The notes under the pieces: model-generated
The model's database searches: none
Told to the model about the DNA's origin: nothing
The model's input: only the letters and a program-made list of their open reading frames with translations
NCBI GenBank assembly: GCA_009908325.1
Contig: JAAAPI010000179.1
Coordinates: 1-45,432, forward strand
DNA: 45,432 nucleotides
Source: Verrucomicrobiota bacterium
GTDB taxonomy: Bacteria; Verrucomicrobiota; Verrucomicrobiia; Opitutales; Coraliomargaritaceae
Direction: 5' to 3'
Made by a program: the position numbers and the translations under genes
Part shown: positions 1 through 8,122 of the stretch, in pieces
How the letters are laid out: the number at the start of each line of letters is the position of its first letter
How positions within the stretch are numbered: the stretch's first letter is position 1

Positions 1-1
1 C

Positions 2-112
2 GGCGTCATGATCAACCAGCAGGACTTCACAAAAACCTCAAACTGCTGGGGCGTCGTCAACAACGCCTCCGGCACAAACAGCAACCGTATCGTCCTTTTA
101 CGGCGTCACTGA
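2..112 (+). CDS. C-terminal end of an unidentified protein (partial)
   Basis: The frame is open from the left edge for 36 codons and then stops at TGA. The residues are rich in Asn, Ser, Gly and Thr and end in a basic LLRRH tail. The start lies outside the window. I do not recognise the family and too little is visible to assign a role. It could also be a chance open frame. Confidence 0.3.
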   Translation, partial: GVMINQQDFTKTSNCWGVVNNASGTNSNRIVLLRRH

Positions 113-335
113 AAATCCCCCGGACGACTTTGAAAGAGTGAGAGATCGGAGGCTTTCCCGACTATACACAACTCAATTTCCCTCTTCTTCTTACGAATTA
201 TCAAAGAATGCCTTTTTCATGTAAACAAGGGACTGTCCCTTATAAATAGGCCGTTCCCGAAAGCGTTGCTCAACCTTAACAATCGTCACCAGACTGTTCG
301 TTGCCGAAAAGGGACCAATCAGGTATCCTTGGCCT

Positions 336-1088
336 GTGATTCGATTTCCACGCCTCACCATCTTGGTCGTCTCGGTTTTGCTGATTTTGTCGGCCTCTGC
401 TGAACCGACGCCCAAGCTCAATTCAATCATGCGGCAGCACATCGAAGCAATGGGAGGGCTCACGAACTGGAGCCGTGTGGAAAGCATACGCCTCGCCGGG
501 ACGGTTGAGCGGGACGGGCAAACGGTCGATATCGTCATCGTCAAAAAACGGCCCGAAAAAATACGTGCCACCGTGACCGTCCCTATCTCTGAAAAGGAGG
601 GCGAGTATTTGCAACTCATCCGGGCGCATGATGGGACGAACGCCTGGACCGCGACCCGCCTGGCGGGAGCAGCCGAAACCCCAAAAACCGAACTCACTGG
701 GCAGGATGCACAGGACCTACTGGCCGACGCTGGCGTGGTCCCCAGATTGTTCAAGCTCTGGCGCACAAACAAGCCTTTACATTACACTGGCTCCGGAACG
801 TTCAAGGGGATCAATGTTCACATCATTGAGTTTGAGGACACCGCTAATGCGGCGCATCATCGCTTCTACCTCAGCGCGAAAAGTTATCGTACTCTCGGCT
901 ACGAGACCCGCACCGAGGAAAAGACTGTCGTGACCCGGCTTTCAGCCTACAAGGAGAAAGAAGGCGTCTTCATACCCACTTACTCCGAAATAACCACCGA
1001 GGGCACGGGGCGTTCCGTCATACGAATCCGATCAATCCAAGTTGGAGTCGGGATCTACGCGGATTATTTCAGAGGCGCACCCGATTGA
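336..1088 (+). CDS. secreted protein, outer-membrane-lipoprotein-sorting (LolA/LolB-like) type
   Basis: A 250-residue protein starting at a GTG (MIRFPRL). Residues 1-22 form a signal peptide ending at the SASA/EP junction, so the protein should be periplasmic or exported. The mature part begins with an amphipathic helix (IMRQHIEAMGG) followed by alternating beta strands (VESIRLAGTVERDG, VDIVIVKKRPEKIRATV), the pattern of proteins annotated as outer membrane lipoprotein-sorting proteins with a LolA-like fold. There is no lipobox cysteine. It stands alone: 223 bp of non-coding sequence lie before it and a transposase relic follows, so the context gives no client. The family call rests on pattern recognition only. 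Confidence 0.6.
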   Translation: MIRFPRLTILVVSVLLILSASAEPTPKLNSIMRQHIEAMGGLTNWSRVESIRLAGTVERDGQTVDIVIVKKRPEKIRATVTVPISEKEGEYLQLIRAHDGTNAWTATRLAGAAETPKTELTGQDAQDLLADAGVVPRLFKLWRTNKPLHYTGSGTFKGINVHIIEFEDTANAAHHRFYLSAKSYRTLGYETRTEEKTVVTRLSAYKEKEGVFIPTYSEITTEGTGRSVIRIRSIQVGVGIYADYFRGAPD

Positions 1089-1165
1089 GACCCACGAAGG
1101 AGATTTGTGGGAGGTGCTTGGCTACGCCGGTTACGACACTGAAAATTTTCGCAACGATCCCGCTC

Positions 1166-1185
1166 AAAAAAGACCCGTCTTTTTT
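1166..1185 (+). terminator. weak possible terminator after the LolA-like gene
   Basis: The sequence AAAAAAGA, loop CCCG, TCTTTTTT forms an A/T-rich hairpin ending in a run of T about 80 bp after the LolA-like gene. The stem is mostly A-U, so it is a weak candidate and may be bidirectional. Confidence 0.3.
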
Positions 1186-1263
1186 TCGGTCGCCTACGCC
1201 CCAAGTTTGAGCTTAGAACGCACTGGTATTGCTTTAAAATTATATTGCAGTAGTCTGCTTTAA

Positions 1264-1680
1264 GCCGTCCCGCCCACAAGCTCCGTCGAAATATCGCAGC
1301 CAGCTCGGCCCGCGCCCGACGATTTGGAGTTATTGCTCGACCGTATCATACGCCAGCCCCACCCGCAACGTCTGCGCCTGGGCGAGATCGCCCAAAGCGG
1401 CATGACCGAAAAACTTCTTGCCCTGAACTTCAGCCAATTCCAGTCCCGGACCAAGGCCAAAACCGGATGCGAAGAACACGGCGACTTTTACTACGATCCG
1501 CATACCAAGCATTACACTGGCGAGGCAAATATCCTCAAAGGCTGGTGCGCCAACCGGCGCATCGCAGACAAGGCCATGCACACGGACTTCCTTCATGCCA
1601 CCGACGGAACGCCCGTTTACATGGAGTGGGCAGACAACTACAATACTCTGCCCGAGCGCTTTCTCCCCTGTCATTGCCCG
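1264..1680 (+). pseudogene. transposase relic (internal fragment)
   Basis: The frame is open from 1264 and reads DDLELLLDRIIRQ, then DFYYDPHTKHYTG, ILKGWCANRRIADK, MHTDFLHATDGTPVY and DNYNTLPERF. These blocks resemble a DDE-type transposase seen in several bacterial phyla, with acidic residues in DFYYDP and HTDF. Only this internal segment is recognisable. There is no plausible start, and the frame runs on to 1836 through sequence with no similarity to the block before it. I read it as a decayed fragment of an insertion sequence; terminal repeats were not seen. The exact IS family is not certain. Confidence 0.5.
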
Positions 1681-1840
1681 TTTTCGCTCTGTGGCGAGCC
1701 TAGCTTTCCCGGTATAACACATCCGACACTTTCAAAGTCTTTCATTTTTTTAGGATCACGCTCCGGGAGCTGTCACCTAAACGTAACAATTTTATATTTG
1801 AAAACCCCAGTTGGGAAACTGCTCTTTTCGACGTGAAGAC

Positions 1841-2383
1841 ATGAACATCTTGAGACATTCCATACCATCAAGACCTACGGGTGATGCCTGTGACAGGGTC
1901 TCATCCGGGAGAGATCTTTGTTTTTGGCGCACGCTCCCGTTTTGTCTGTGCGCGATTACACTCAGTGCCGCACCAACCTTCGCCTTGGAAGAGCCGGAAG
2001 GCGAGTCCACTAAAATGCACTACAACCTGCGGGGCATCATGAAAGACGGCGACAGTTGGTTGTTTAGTTTGTATGATCAAGCGGCGGGCCGTTCGTTTTG
2101 GCTCTCGCCGGGACAGAGCCGGGGCGGTGTCGCCTTTGTCGATTACGACCCGCAATCCGGCAGCTTAACGGTTCAGCACAGCGGCGAACAACATGTGCTC
2201 AAGATGGCAGATCCGGACGCCGAACCAATCCCCGTTGCGACCTCCCAGACAATCGCAACAAACGAGAAAACATTCGACATCCCCTCGGCTCCCACTTTTA
2301 CCCCACCGGCACCTCCCAACGGGGGGCGGGCACCCGAAACACCGGCACCCATACGTTCTCCTCGTCAAATAACGAACGAATAA
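1841..2383 (+). CDS. small secreted protein with LRGI/FSLYD domain, paralogue 1
   Basis: A 180-residue protein; the ATG at 1841 is preferred over an in-frame upstream ATG at 1811. A hydrophobic stretch at about residues 28-49 looks like an uncleaved or late signal segment. The domain at about 60-130 reads YNLRGIMKDGDSWLFSLYDQ, FWLSPGQSRGGVAFVDYD, LTVQHSGEQHVLKM, followed by a Pro/Thr-rich tail. The same domain is in the gene at 3877. The pattern resembles the small periplasmic domain of GspC/PilP-like secretion proteins, but I cannot confirm that. It ends 17 bp before the next gene, so the two are probably co-transcribed. Function unknown. Confidence 0.6.
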   Translation: MNILRHSIPSRPTGDACDRVSSGRDLCFWRTLPFCLCAITLSAAPTFALEEPEGESTKMHYNLRGIMKDGDSWLFSLYDQAAGRSFWLSPGQSRGGVAFVDYDPQSGSLTVQHSGEQHVLKMADPDAEPIPVATSQTIATNEKTFDIPSAPTFTPPAPPNGGRAPETPAPIRSPRQITNE

Positions 2384-2400
2384 ACAAATACACAGTCCAC

Positions 2401-3513
2401 ATGAAAAAATTAATTAGTCTTACTCTCATCACCTCAGCAGTCGCTCTCACCGGAGCCTCCGCTCAAAACCAAGAAATGATCGCCGGCTGGGATTTCTCAC
2501 AATATGCGAATGCCGCTGGGTTCAGCACACTTGATAACGAGGAACTGATCGGCGAGGTGAATGCCAACTTCAGCCAAAGTGTTGCTAGCTTCAATGGAGC
2601 CGCTGCACTCGGCACCCTCTACTACGACGGTCAGTTTGGTTCGACTGCTTTTGACCTGCTGGCGAAAGAGGTCGAAATCGGCGGTGACCTTGGCACACTC
2701 GGAGGCGGTGGAGCCATCGGGTCTTCTGGGCAGCGAAACACGTTGTTTGCTCAGGGGCAGGCCAATAATGGTGCCAACGCCTTTGGCTTGACCACCAACG
2801 GCTCGATTACCTTCGTGATCGACATGTCCACCTTCGAGTCCGGCTCTACCGGTGAAGGGTGGTCGTTGGCCTTCGCTGTGGTGAACGGATCGGATCCAGA
2901 CGATAGCTCCTCAGTTGCCTGGAGCTACTCCCTTGATGGTGAAAATTTCACCAGCACGGGCGTCACCACTGCGATTACGGATAACGCGGCTGCAGAAACG
3001 GTCGATCTTTCCGGGATCACTGCTTTGGACGGCCAAAGCCAGATCTACATCAAGGGCGATTTCTCTGGTATCGATGGCGGTGTTACGAACCTGGACAACT
3101 TTCAGGTCTTCGCCACGCCGATACCCGACGAAATTAGTGGATCTCTGTTTATTCTGGAGAACCCAGCCAGCGTCCTGCTCGATGTCGCGGACTGGTATGG
3201 CACCCCGATGGGCGAGGTTTTCGTGGGCTTTGCGCCTTGGTTGTGGTCCAACAATTATGGTTGGCACTTCTCTCCTGAAGAAAACTCCACTGATGAGGCC
3301 TTCGTTTATATTCAATCCGCCCCCTTCAGCTCTTGGGTTTTCGTCGAGCAGGCGTCGGCCAGTGATCAAGGTTTTTGGGGCTTTGCCTTCAATGCGGATG
3401 AACCTGCTTTGAATGGCTGGTTCTTCTTCTTCAATCAACAAAGCACGGACAGCGATCAATTCTTTATCTGGGACAGCGAAGGCGGACAATTGCTCACTTT
3501 CGACGACCAGTAA
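2401..3513 (+). CDS. secreted WDFSQYAN protein with aromatic-rich C-terminal domain (copy A)
   Basis: A 370-residue protein starting at the ATG at 2401; a longer open frame upstream is only read-through. Residues 1-22 are a signal peptide (MKKLISLTLITSAVALTGASA). Residues 25-236 (EMIAGWDFSQ ... LDNFQV) are nearly identical to the minus-strand gene at 5747-6544: I count about 18 differences in 212 aligned residues, without gaps. After LDNFQV the two diverge completely. This copy has no PEP-CTERM motif. Its residues 237-370 are rich in Trp and Phe (PWLWSNNYGWHF, GFWGFAFN, GWFFFFNQ, DQFFIWD). The N-terminal part is probably an all-beta surface domain, and the tail may attach the protein in another way. 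Function unknown. A strong terminator follows. Confidence 0.75.
   Translation: MKKLISLTLITSAVALTGASAQNQEMIAGWDFSQYANAAGFSTLDNEELIGEVNANFSQSVASFNGAAALGTLYYDGQFGSTAFDLLAKEVEIGGDLGTLGGGGAIGSSGQRNTLFAQGQANNGANAFGLTTNGSITFVIDMSTFESGSTGEGWSLAFAVVNGSDPDDSSSVAWSYSLDGENFTSTGVTTAITDNAAAETVDLSGITALDGQSQIYIKGDFSGIDGGVTNLDNFQVFATPIPDEISGSLFILENPASVLLDVADWYGTPMGEVFVGFAPWLWSNNYGWHFSPEENSTDEAFVYIQSAPFSSWVFVEQASASDQGFWGFAFNADEPALNGWFFFFNQQSTDSDQFFIWDSEGGQLLTFDDQ
2473..3108 (+). repeat. left arm of a 636-bp imperfect inverted repeat
   Basis: This coding segment aligns without gaps to the reverse complement of 5843-6478. Long stretches are identical, for example the segment from GAGGTGAATGCC to GCTAGCTTCAATGG. 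It is the shared N-terminal domain of the two WDFSQYAN genes. The arms lie in inverted orientation and the divergent tails lie between them. Confidence 0.85.
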
Positions 3514-3570
3514 CAATCCCGGTTGAGTTGCCCGACGGTGCTATAATCAGAGTTGGCACAATTTCAAGAG

Positions 3571-3602
3571 CCCGCACTCCCGCGCTGGAGTGCGGGTTTT
3601 TT
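3571..3602 (+). terminator. intrinsic terminator after WDFSQYAN copy A
   Basis: A perfect 10-bp stem (CCCGCACTCC with GGAGTGCGGG), loop CGCGCT, followed by six T. It lies 58 bp after the stop of copy A and ends that transcript. Confidence 0.9.
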
Positions 3603-3876
3603 GTTTCCATGGGCGAATCGACCCGTTCGGGTAGGTCCCGAGGGATTAATATCCCCCGACTTCGCAGAATGAAGTCAATCGGTGACCGTCGGGAACGCTC
3701 CAAGTGCGAGATTTGCGACAACACGCTCACCGCTCTGATCGGGCGATGAATCAGCCCGACGACTGCGTTTCTTTTTCTGTTAGCTGCCAAATTCAGGGTA
3801 GTCGGTCATGGCTCGTCACCCATTTTTCACAATCCTGCTATTGTCACGCACAGCACCTTTGGGAAGGTTGTGATCA
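3603..3876. other. intergenic stretch without recognised features
   Basis: After the terminator no gene or clear repeat was recognised up to the ATG at 3877. Open frames here are short and look like chance. Confidence 0.5.
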
Positions 3877-4569
3877 ATGAGATGTTTGCATGATCCACGT
3901 CGCACGACAAGAACGCAATCCCGCAACCTGGGTGCAATCATTGCCATCGCCTTGGTCAGCACCTTTGGCTTACCCGATAGCGTCGGCGCAAAGCCCGGCG
4001 GGACGGGCTCTTCTCGCTTCGAACTCCGCGGCATTCTCGATTTTGGAGGCGAGCAGAGCTTCAGCCTACACGACCGCGAAAACAATGCGACCCAATGGAT
4101 CGATCTTGGGCGCTCGATTGGGGGCTACCGGGTCGAAACCTACAATTCAAATAACAAGACGCTCACCCTAGCCTCGGATGCTGAGACCCTGCAGCTTCGT
4201 TTGCAGGAAGCAGACGGGATCCCGCTCGCAGTAATCAGCGGATCCACCGATCATACCACCAACACGGGCTTGAAGCCAATAGAATTCAAGCGACCACCCC
4301 GGCCAAAGTTCTCGCAAGGTCAAAGCGCGGAGCGATCCTCCCGCCTGAGTGCAGAGGTAAGGAAGGGCGTTCCGAATGCTGCGATTGATCGCAGCCCCTC
4401 AAATCCTGAGGCCTCCCTTGGTCGCGAAGACAGAACGGCAACTGAAACGAAAGCGACTCCAAAAACGCTTCAACCCGCTGCGCCTGACAGCCAGAGAGTC
4501 CAAGGGCAACTTAGCTACGAACTGAAAGTAAGACCGCCCATGCGCATCGAATCGATTGGAGAACGATAG
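3877..4569 (+). CDS. small secreted protein with LRGI/FSLHD domain, paralogue 2
   Basis: A 230-residue protein with a hydrophobic export segment at about residues 18-36 (LGAIIAIALVSTFGLP). The domain at about 47-115 (FELRGILDFGGEQSFSLHDR, WIDLGRSIGGYRVETYN, LTLASDAETLQLRLQ) matches the protein at 1841 block by block. The remaining residues are a long low-complexity Pro/Ser/Arg/Thr tail that is probably unstructured. It is convergent with the thioredoxin-like gene, with about 70 bp between the stops. The repetition of this small gene beside two copies of the WDFSQYAN gene suggests that the locus arose by duplication. Function unknown. Confidence 0.6.
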   Translation: MRCLHDPRRTTRTQSRNLGAIIAIALVSTFGLPDSVGAKPGGTGSSRFELRGILDFGGEQSFSLHDRENNATQWIDLGRSIGGYRVETYNSNNKTLTLASDAETLQLRLQEADGIPLAVISGSTDHTTNTGLKPIEFKRPPRPKFSQGQSAERSSRLSAEVRKGVPNAAIDRSPSNPEASLGREDRTATETKATPKTLQPAAPDSQRVQGQLSYELKVRPPMRIESIGER

Positions 4570-4638
4570 ACGTCCATCGCGCTTCAAGGAAAATTCACCG
4601 GAATGCCTTCTTCAGGCTGCTGTAACTCCAGATCAGGT

Positions 4639-5619
4639 TTACTCCGGCGGATATGACTCCAGGTAGCCTTTGAGTTTGGCAAACATAGTGCCGATGGTGG
4701 CGGTCTCGCCGTCCGGCTGGTAGAGAGTTTTGCCCTCGGCATCGACAAGCACGATGGCGGGAGTGGCAGGGATGGTGTGAGCCATCGAAGTGGCGTAGGG
4801 CACGGAGACATGGGGTGCCATGAAGAGCTGCTTTTCCATGCCGTTTTCCCGCAGGGTTTCTTGGTAAGCGGCTTCGCCGATGTAGGGGAAGTCGCCCAGC
4901 CCGAAGATGACCGGCAGGATGGATCGGGCTTCGAAGGCATCGGTTTGCCGGTCGAGTAATTCGGCGGTGGCCTGCATGGCCTCGGGATCGGCATCGAGGT
5001 AGAGGATGAGGAAGTGCTCGATCTCTTCCAGATCGGTCAGGGGCACGTTGGTGCCGCCGGTTAACGGTGCGGGATGGAGTTTGCTAAACCCGCGCCCCAG
5101 CATCATGGTCCAATTCGGGATTTCTTTCTTTGTCTCGCCAGCGGCGATTTTTTCGGCGCGGGCAAGTACGTCGGTGCGTGCCAGCGGCACCGGGTGCAGG
5201 CCAAGGCGGCCAAAGTCAAGCAGGGCGCGGACCGGCTCGCCGGGTTCGAGACGGATGAGGACGGCCTCGCGGCCGGCGGGAAGGGTGCGCGGTGCTGCTG
5301 CGGGTTCGGTAGAGGTGAAATCGGCGGTCAGGGCGGCGCGGGGGGGCCAGAGGGCGGAGTCCTCGTAAACGGCGGTCTCGGTGAGCGCGGGCGCGGCGGT
5401 GAGTGTCGCTGCGGACAATGACAGGCAGGCTAGTGTTTTATAAAAAGAATGATTCCAGGCCGGTCGTGGCGTGCTCGCTTGCGAGCGCCGAAATTGGTGG
5501 ACCAAGAGAGAGGGCGCTCGCAAGCGAGCACGCCACGAGAGCAGTCGGCAAGCGTTGACGCAATTTTGAAAATTATTAAGGTTTCCCCCGAGGCGTTTGA
5601 GAATGGGCAATGAATTCAT
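4639..5619 (-). CDS. secreted thioredoxin-fold protein without CxxC
   Basis: The conserved part has an export signal (FYKTLACLSLSAATLTAAPA) and then a thioredoxin-like region ending in a cis-Pro motif (TIPATPAIVLVDAEGKTLYQ) near the C-terminus. No CxxC is visible, so it is unlikely to be a classical disulfide oxidoreductase; a role as a periplasmic redox-like or chaperone domain is inference. The start is uncertain. The ATG at 5619 gives 326 residues but places an inverted REP pair (5465-5537) inside the coding sequence ahead of the signal peptide. A TTG at 5505 gives 288 residues. No ATG, GTG or TTG lies between the REP pair and the signal peptide. The insertion may have displaced the original start. 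Confidence 0.55.
   Translation of the reverse strand: MNSLPILKRLGGNLNNFQNCVNACRLLSWRARLRAPSLLVHQFRRSQASTPRPAWNHSFYKTLACLSLSAATLTAAPALTETAVYEDSALWPPRAALTADFTSTEPAAAPRTLPAGREAVLIRLEPGEPVRALLDFGRLGLHPVPLARTDVLARAEKIAAGETKKEIPNWTMMLGRGFSKLHPAPLTGGTNVPLTDLEEIEHFLILYLDADPEAMQATAELLDRQTDAFEARSILPVIFGLGDFPYIGEAAYQETLRENGMEKQLFMAPHVSVPYATSMAHTIPATPAIVLVDAEGKTLYQPDGETATIGTMFAKLKGYLESYPPE
5465..5537. repeat. REP-like inverted pair, CGTGG family
   Basis: Two perfect 25-bp arms (5465-5489 and 5513-5537) face outward, with 23 bp between them. Each begins with CGTGG and contains the hairpin GCTCG-CTTG-CGAGC. This matches the layout of a BIME (a paired REP element). It lies just upstream of, or inside, the start of the thioredoxin-like gene. 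Confidence 0.8.
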
Positions 5620-5691
5620 AAGAAAAATCGAGAAAGGAACAGTAGGAACGTTAAGCGACAGAATGAGCGTGAAATGGTTTCCTGTGAAAAA

Positions 5692-5724
5692 CAAAAAAAG
5701 GCCGCCGCAAACTGCGGCGGCCTT
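5692..5724 (-). terminator. intrinsic terminator of the PEP-CTERM gene
   Basis: On the minus strand a 12-bp stem (AAGGCCGCCGCA with TGCGGCGGCCTT), loop GTT, is followed by a run of T. It lies 23 bp after the stop of the PEP-CTERM gene. Confidence 0.9.
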
Positions 5725-5746
5725 GTTTAATTCAATCAGAACGAGC

Positions 5747-6544
5747 TTAGGCCTGGCGGCGACGGCGAACCGCAGCGAAACCGAGCGCCAGAACGCCGAA
5801 GATGGCGGCGAAGGCTGAAGGCTCGGGAACGGCCGTAGCGTTAACCTGGAAGTTGTCGAGGTTCGTAACACCGCCATCGATACCAGAGAAATCACCCTTG
5901 ATATAGATTTGGCTTAGGCCATCCAAAGCAGTGATCCCGGAAAGATCGACCGTTTGTGCAGCCGCGTTATCTGTAATCGCAGTGGTGAATCCTGTGCTGG
6001 TGAAGTTCACGCCGTCCGTCGAATACTCCCAAGCAACGGAGGAGCTATCGTCTGGATCCGAACCGTTCACCACAGCGAAGGCCAAGGACCACCCCTCACC
6101 GGCAGGTCCGGACCCGAAGGTGGACATGTCGATCGCGAAGGTAATCGAGCCGTTGGTGGTCAAGCCAAAGGCATTCGGGTTCGTGGGGTCTTGCCCCTGA
6201 GCAAACAACGTGTTTCGCTGCCCAGAAGACCCGATGGCTCCACCGCCTCCGAGTGTGCCAAGGTCACCGCCGATTTCGACCTCTTTCGCCAGCAGGTCAA
6301 AAGCAGTCGAATCAAACTGACCGTCGTAGTAGAGGGTGCCGAGTGCAGCGGCTCCATTGAAGCTAGCAACACTTTGGCTGAAGTTGGCATTCACCTCGCC
6401 GATCAGAGTTACATTGTCGAGAGTGCTAAAACCAGCGGCATTCGCATATTGTGAGAAGTCCCAACCAGCGATCATTTCCTGCGCCTGAGCGCTGGCAAGA
6501 AGCCCTGCGGAGAGGGCAACAAGTGATGTAAGTTTATATTTCAT
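5747..6544 (-). CDS. secreted WDFSQYAN protein with PEP-CTERM sorting signal (copy B)
   Basis: A 265-residue protein. Residues 1-21 are a signal peptide (MKYKLTSLVALSAGLLASAQA). The central domain is almost the same as in the gene at 2401. Residues 239-265 form a classic PEP-CTERM tail: VPEPS, a hydrophobic helix (AFAAIFGVLALGFAAV) and RRRRQA. Such tails direct proteins to an exosortase (EpsH/XrtA type) for processing and surface or extracellular-matrix display. No exosortase gene is in the window. The gene lies 67 bp downstream of the beta-helix gene on the same strand, with a hairpin between them, and ends at a strong terminator. Its ligand or role is unknown. Confidence 0.85.
   Translation of the reverse strand: MKYKLTSLVALSAGLLASAQAQEMIAGWDFSQYANAAGFSTLDNVTLIGEVNANFSQSVASFNGAAALGTLYYDGQFDSTAFDLLAKEVEIGGDLGTLGGGGAIGSSGQRNTLFAQGQDPTNPNAFGLTTNGSITFAIDMSTFGSGPAGEGWSLAFAVVNGSDPDDSSSVAWEYSTDGVNFTSTGFTTAITDNAAAQTVDLSGITALDGLSQIYIKGDFSGIDGGVTNLDNFQVNATAVPEPSAFAAIFGVLALGFAAVRRRRQA
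5843..6478 (-). repeat. right arm of the 636-bp imperfect inverted repeat
   Basis: The reverse complement aligns without gaps to 2473-3108. The arm ends within the LDNFQV codons, after which the PEP-CTERM tail is unique to this copy. Confidence 0.85.
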
Positions 6545-6564
6545 AGTATTTTTTTTCTCAAAGT

Positions 6565-6591
6565 GCCTCCCTTCCCGAGTGGAAGGGAGGC
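6565..6591 (-). promoter_or_regulatory. intercistronic hairpin before the PEP-CTERM gene
   Basis: An 11-bp perfect stem (GCCTCCCTTCC with GGAAGGGAGGC) and a 5-nt loop lie between the beta-helix gene and the PEP-CTERM gene. No T tract follows on the minus strand, so it is more likely an RNA-processing, stability or attenuation element than a simple terminator. Confidence 0.5.
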
Positions 6592-6611
6592 AGGTTTATG
6601 AAGAATGTCCT

Positions 6612-8087
6612 TTAGTCAACCAGGATGCCGCTTGCACTCATCGCGGTCCAGCCAGTCGTCCAAAGGGTGCGTGCAGTGGACGTGTCGAACGCACCAACAT
6701 AGGAAACCGTCTCGAACTGGTCGCCCAGGACAAGGCTGCTGGTGATACCAGCAGGAAGCGGGAAGCCAGAAGCAATCGGACGGGGATTGAGGCCGCCAAC
6801 AGCACCCGCGTCTTCACCGATCAGGCCAGCGCCGTTCGTGACGATGTTGGATTGTGTGACATTACCCGGGATGGTTCCGAGGGTAGCACCGGACTTGACG
6901 GTGATGGTGTCGAGCACAACAGGGTTGCCTGTGGAGATCGAGAAGACGTTTGCCTTCGGATTGACGATGTAGCCGTTGTAGAGCTGGCCGCTGTAGCCGT
7001 TGCGAAGGGTGATACGACCGAGATTCGGATCGGTATCGGCCGCAACGTAACCAGTTGAACCTGTGCCACCGACGATGGTGAAGTTGGCGAAGGTGTAGTT
7101 AGCCAGTGGTGCTGGGTTGCCGTCGAGGTCTTCGTTGAGATCGGGAGCGTCGTCGCCGTCGAATTCGAAGGCTTCGTCACCGCCGGAGGAACCGACACCG
7201 TTGTAGGCCATAACCGCCAGAGCAAACTGAACTTGACCGATCCAGCCTTGGTCGCCGTCGAAGTTGTCGTCACCCGTGAAGGAGGCGATCAGGTTGTTGC
7301 CGTTGACCGTGCCACCGAACCATTCGAAACCGTCGTCCCAGTTCATGTAGACTTCGCAGAATTCAACGGTCGTGCCGTAGCCGACGCCACCGAGGGTGAT
7401 GCCGTTGATTTCGTTGGCCGAGCCGAGGACTTCACCGCCGTGGCGGACGGAGACATAACGGAGAATACCGGAGTCGTCGTTGGCGATCGGGCCGCCGTAT
7501 TCCGAATCGGCAGTAGCGGGAAGACCTTCGATATTACCAATACCGGCCAGGACGTTGCCATCCACGCCGAGATTGGTCGGTGCGTTACCGAGGACGATCA
7601 GGCCGCCCCAAAGCTCGACGTTAGCGCGATCATCGACACCGGATGAGCCGTCGATCGAACCGGCAGCCAAAACGGGCAGCGGGCTGTTGATCGGATCGGC
7701 ATCGTAGAAGGTGTCACCGGATGTCCAGGGAAGGAGCAGGGAGCCGTCACCGTCGGGGATGTTGTCGCCACCGTTGTCGATTGCAGCCGTGGTGAAGACG
7801 ATGGGGTTTTCCGCGTCGCCATCGGCGATGATGCGGCCTGCCTTCGTGATGATGAGCGAACCAGGGTCGCCCAGAGCTGTCGAACGCGGCTGGCCGCGAA
7901 CGATGGTGCCGGGGAGGATAGTCAGGGTGGCGTCGTTTTTCACGAAGATCTGGCCCTCGAGAACGACATCGGTCTCGGAAGCACCCCAAGTGGTGTCCGA
8001 AGTGATGTCGGAAGTGACATTCAAGACCTGGGCACTGGCGGCGGATGCCGCGCCCAAGGCGAGTAGTGAGAGGAACTTATATTTCAT
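6612..8087 (-). CDS. secreted beta-helix protein associated with TonB/Pho loci
   Basis: A 491-residue protein with a signal peptide (residues 1-19, MKYKFLSLLALGAASAASA). The mature part has a starter strand set (VLEGQIFVKNDATLTILPGTIVRG) and the conserved blocks VELWGGLIVLGNAP, LRYVSVRHGG, EINGITLGGVGYGTTVEF, VYMNWDDGFEWFGGTV and GDQGW. These mark a family of exported, repeat-rich proteins often found beside TonB-dependent receptors in Bacteroidota, Verrucomicrobiota and Proteobacteria. The Asp-rich motifs suggest calcium or phosphate binding, which is inference. The gene lies 134 bp downstream of the TonB receptor on the same strand and probably belongs to its transcript. No lipobox or PEP-CTERM tail is present. 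Confidence 0.75.
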   Translation of the reverse strand: MKYKFLSLLALGAASAASAQVLNVTSDITSDTTWGASETDVVLEGQIFVKNDATLTILPGTIVRGQPRSTALGDPGSLIITKAGRIIADGDAENPIVFTTAAIDNGGDNIPDGDGSLLLPWTSGDTFYDADPINSPLPVLAAGSIDGSSGVDDRANVELWGGLIVLGNAPTNLGVDGNVLAGIGNIEGLPATADSEYGGPIANDDSGILRYVSVRHGGEVLGSANEINGITLGGVGYGTTVEFCEVYMNWDDGFEWFGGTVNGNNLIASFTGDDNFDGDQGWIGQVQFALAVMAYNGVGSSGGDEAFEFDGDDAPDLNEDLDGNPAPLANYTFANFTIVGGTGSTGYVAADTDPNLGRITLRNGYSGQLYNGYIVNPKANVFSISTGNPVVLDTITVKSGATLGTIPGNVTQSNIVTNGAGLIGEDAGAVGGLNPRPIASGFPLPAGITSSLVLGDQFETVSYVGAFDTSTARTLWTTGWTAMSASGILVD

Positions 8088-8122
8088 ACGATTTATTTTG
8101 TTTCTGTTAGTGTGACGCGAGT

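Noticed and set aside
2098..2400. N-terminal extension of the WDFSQYAN copy A frame
   Set aside because: The signal peptide begins at the ATG at 2401; the upstream part overlaps the preceding gene in another frame and lacks export features.
3523..3547. Promoter-like TTGAGT and TATAAT after copy A
   Set aside because: The spacing is only 13 bp and a strong terminator follows within 30 bp, so no transcript of use would result.
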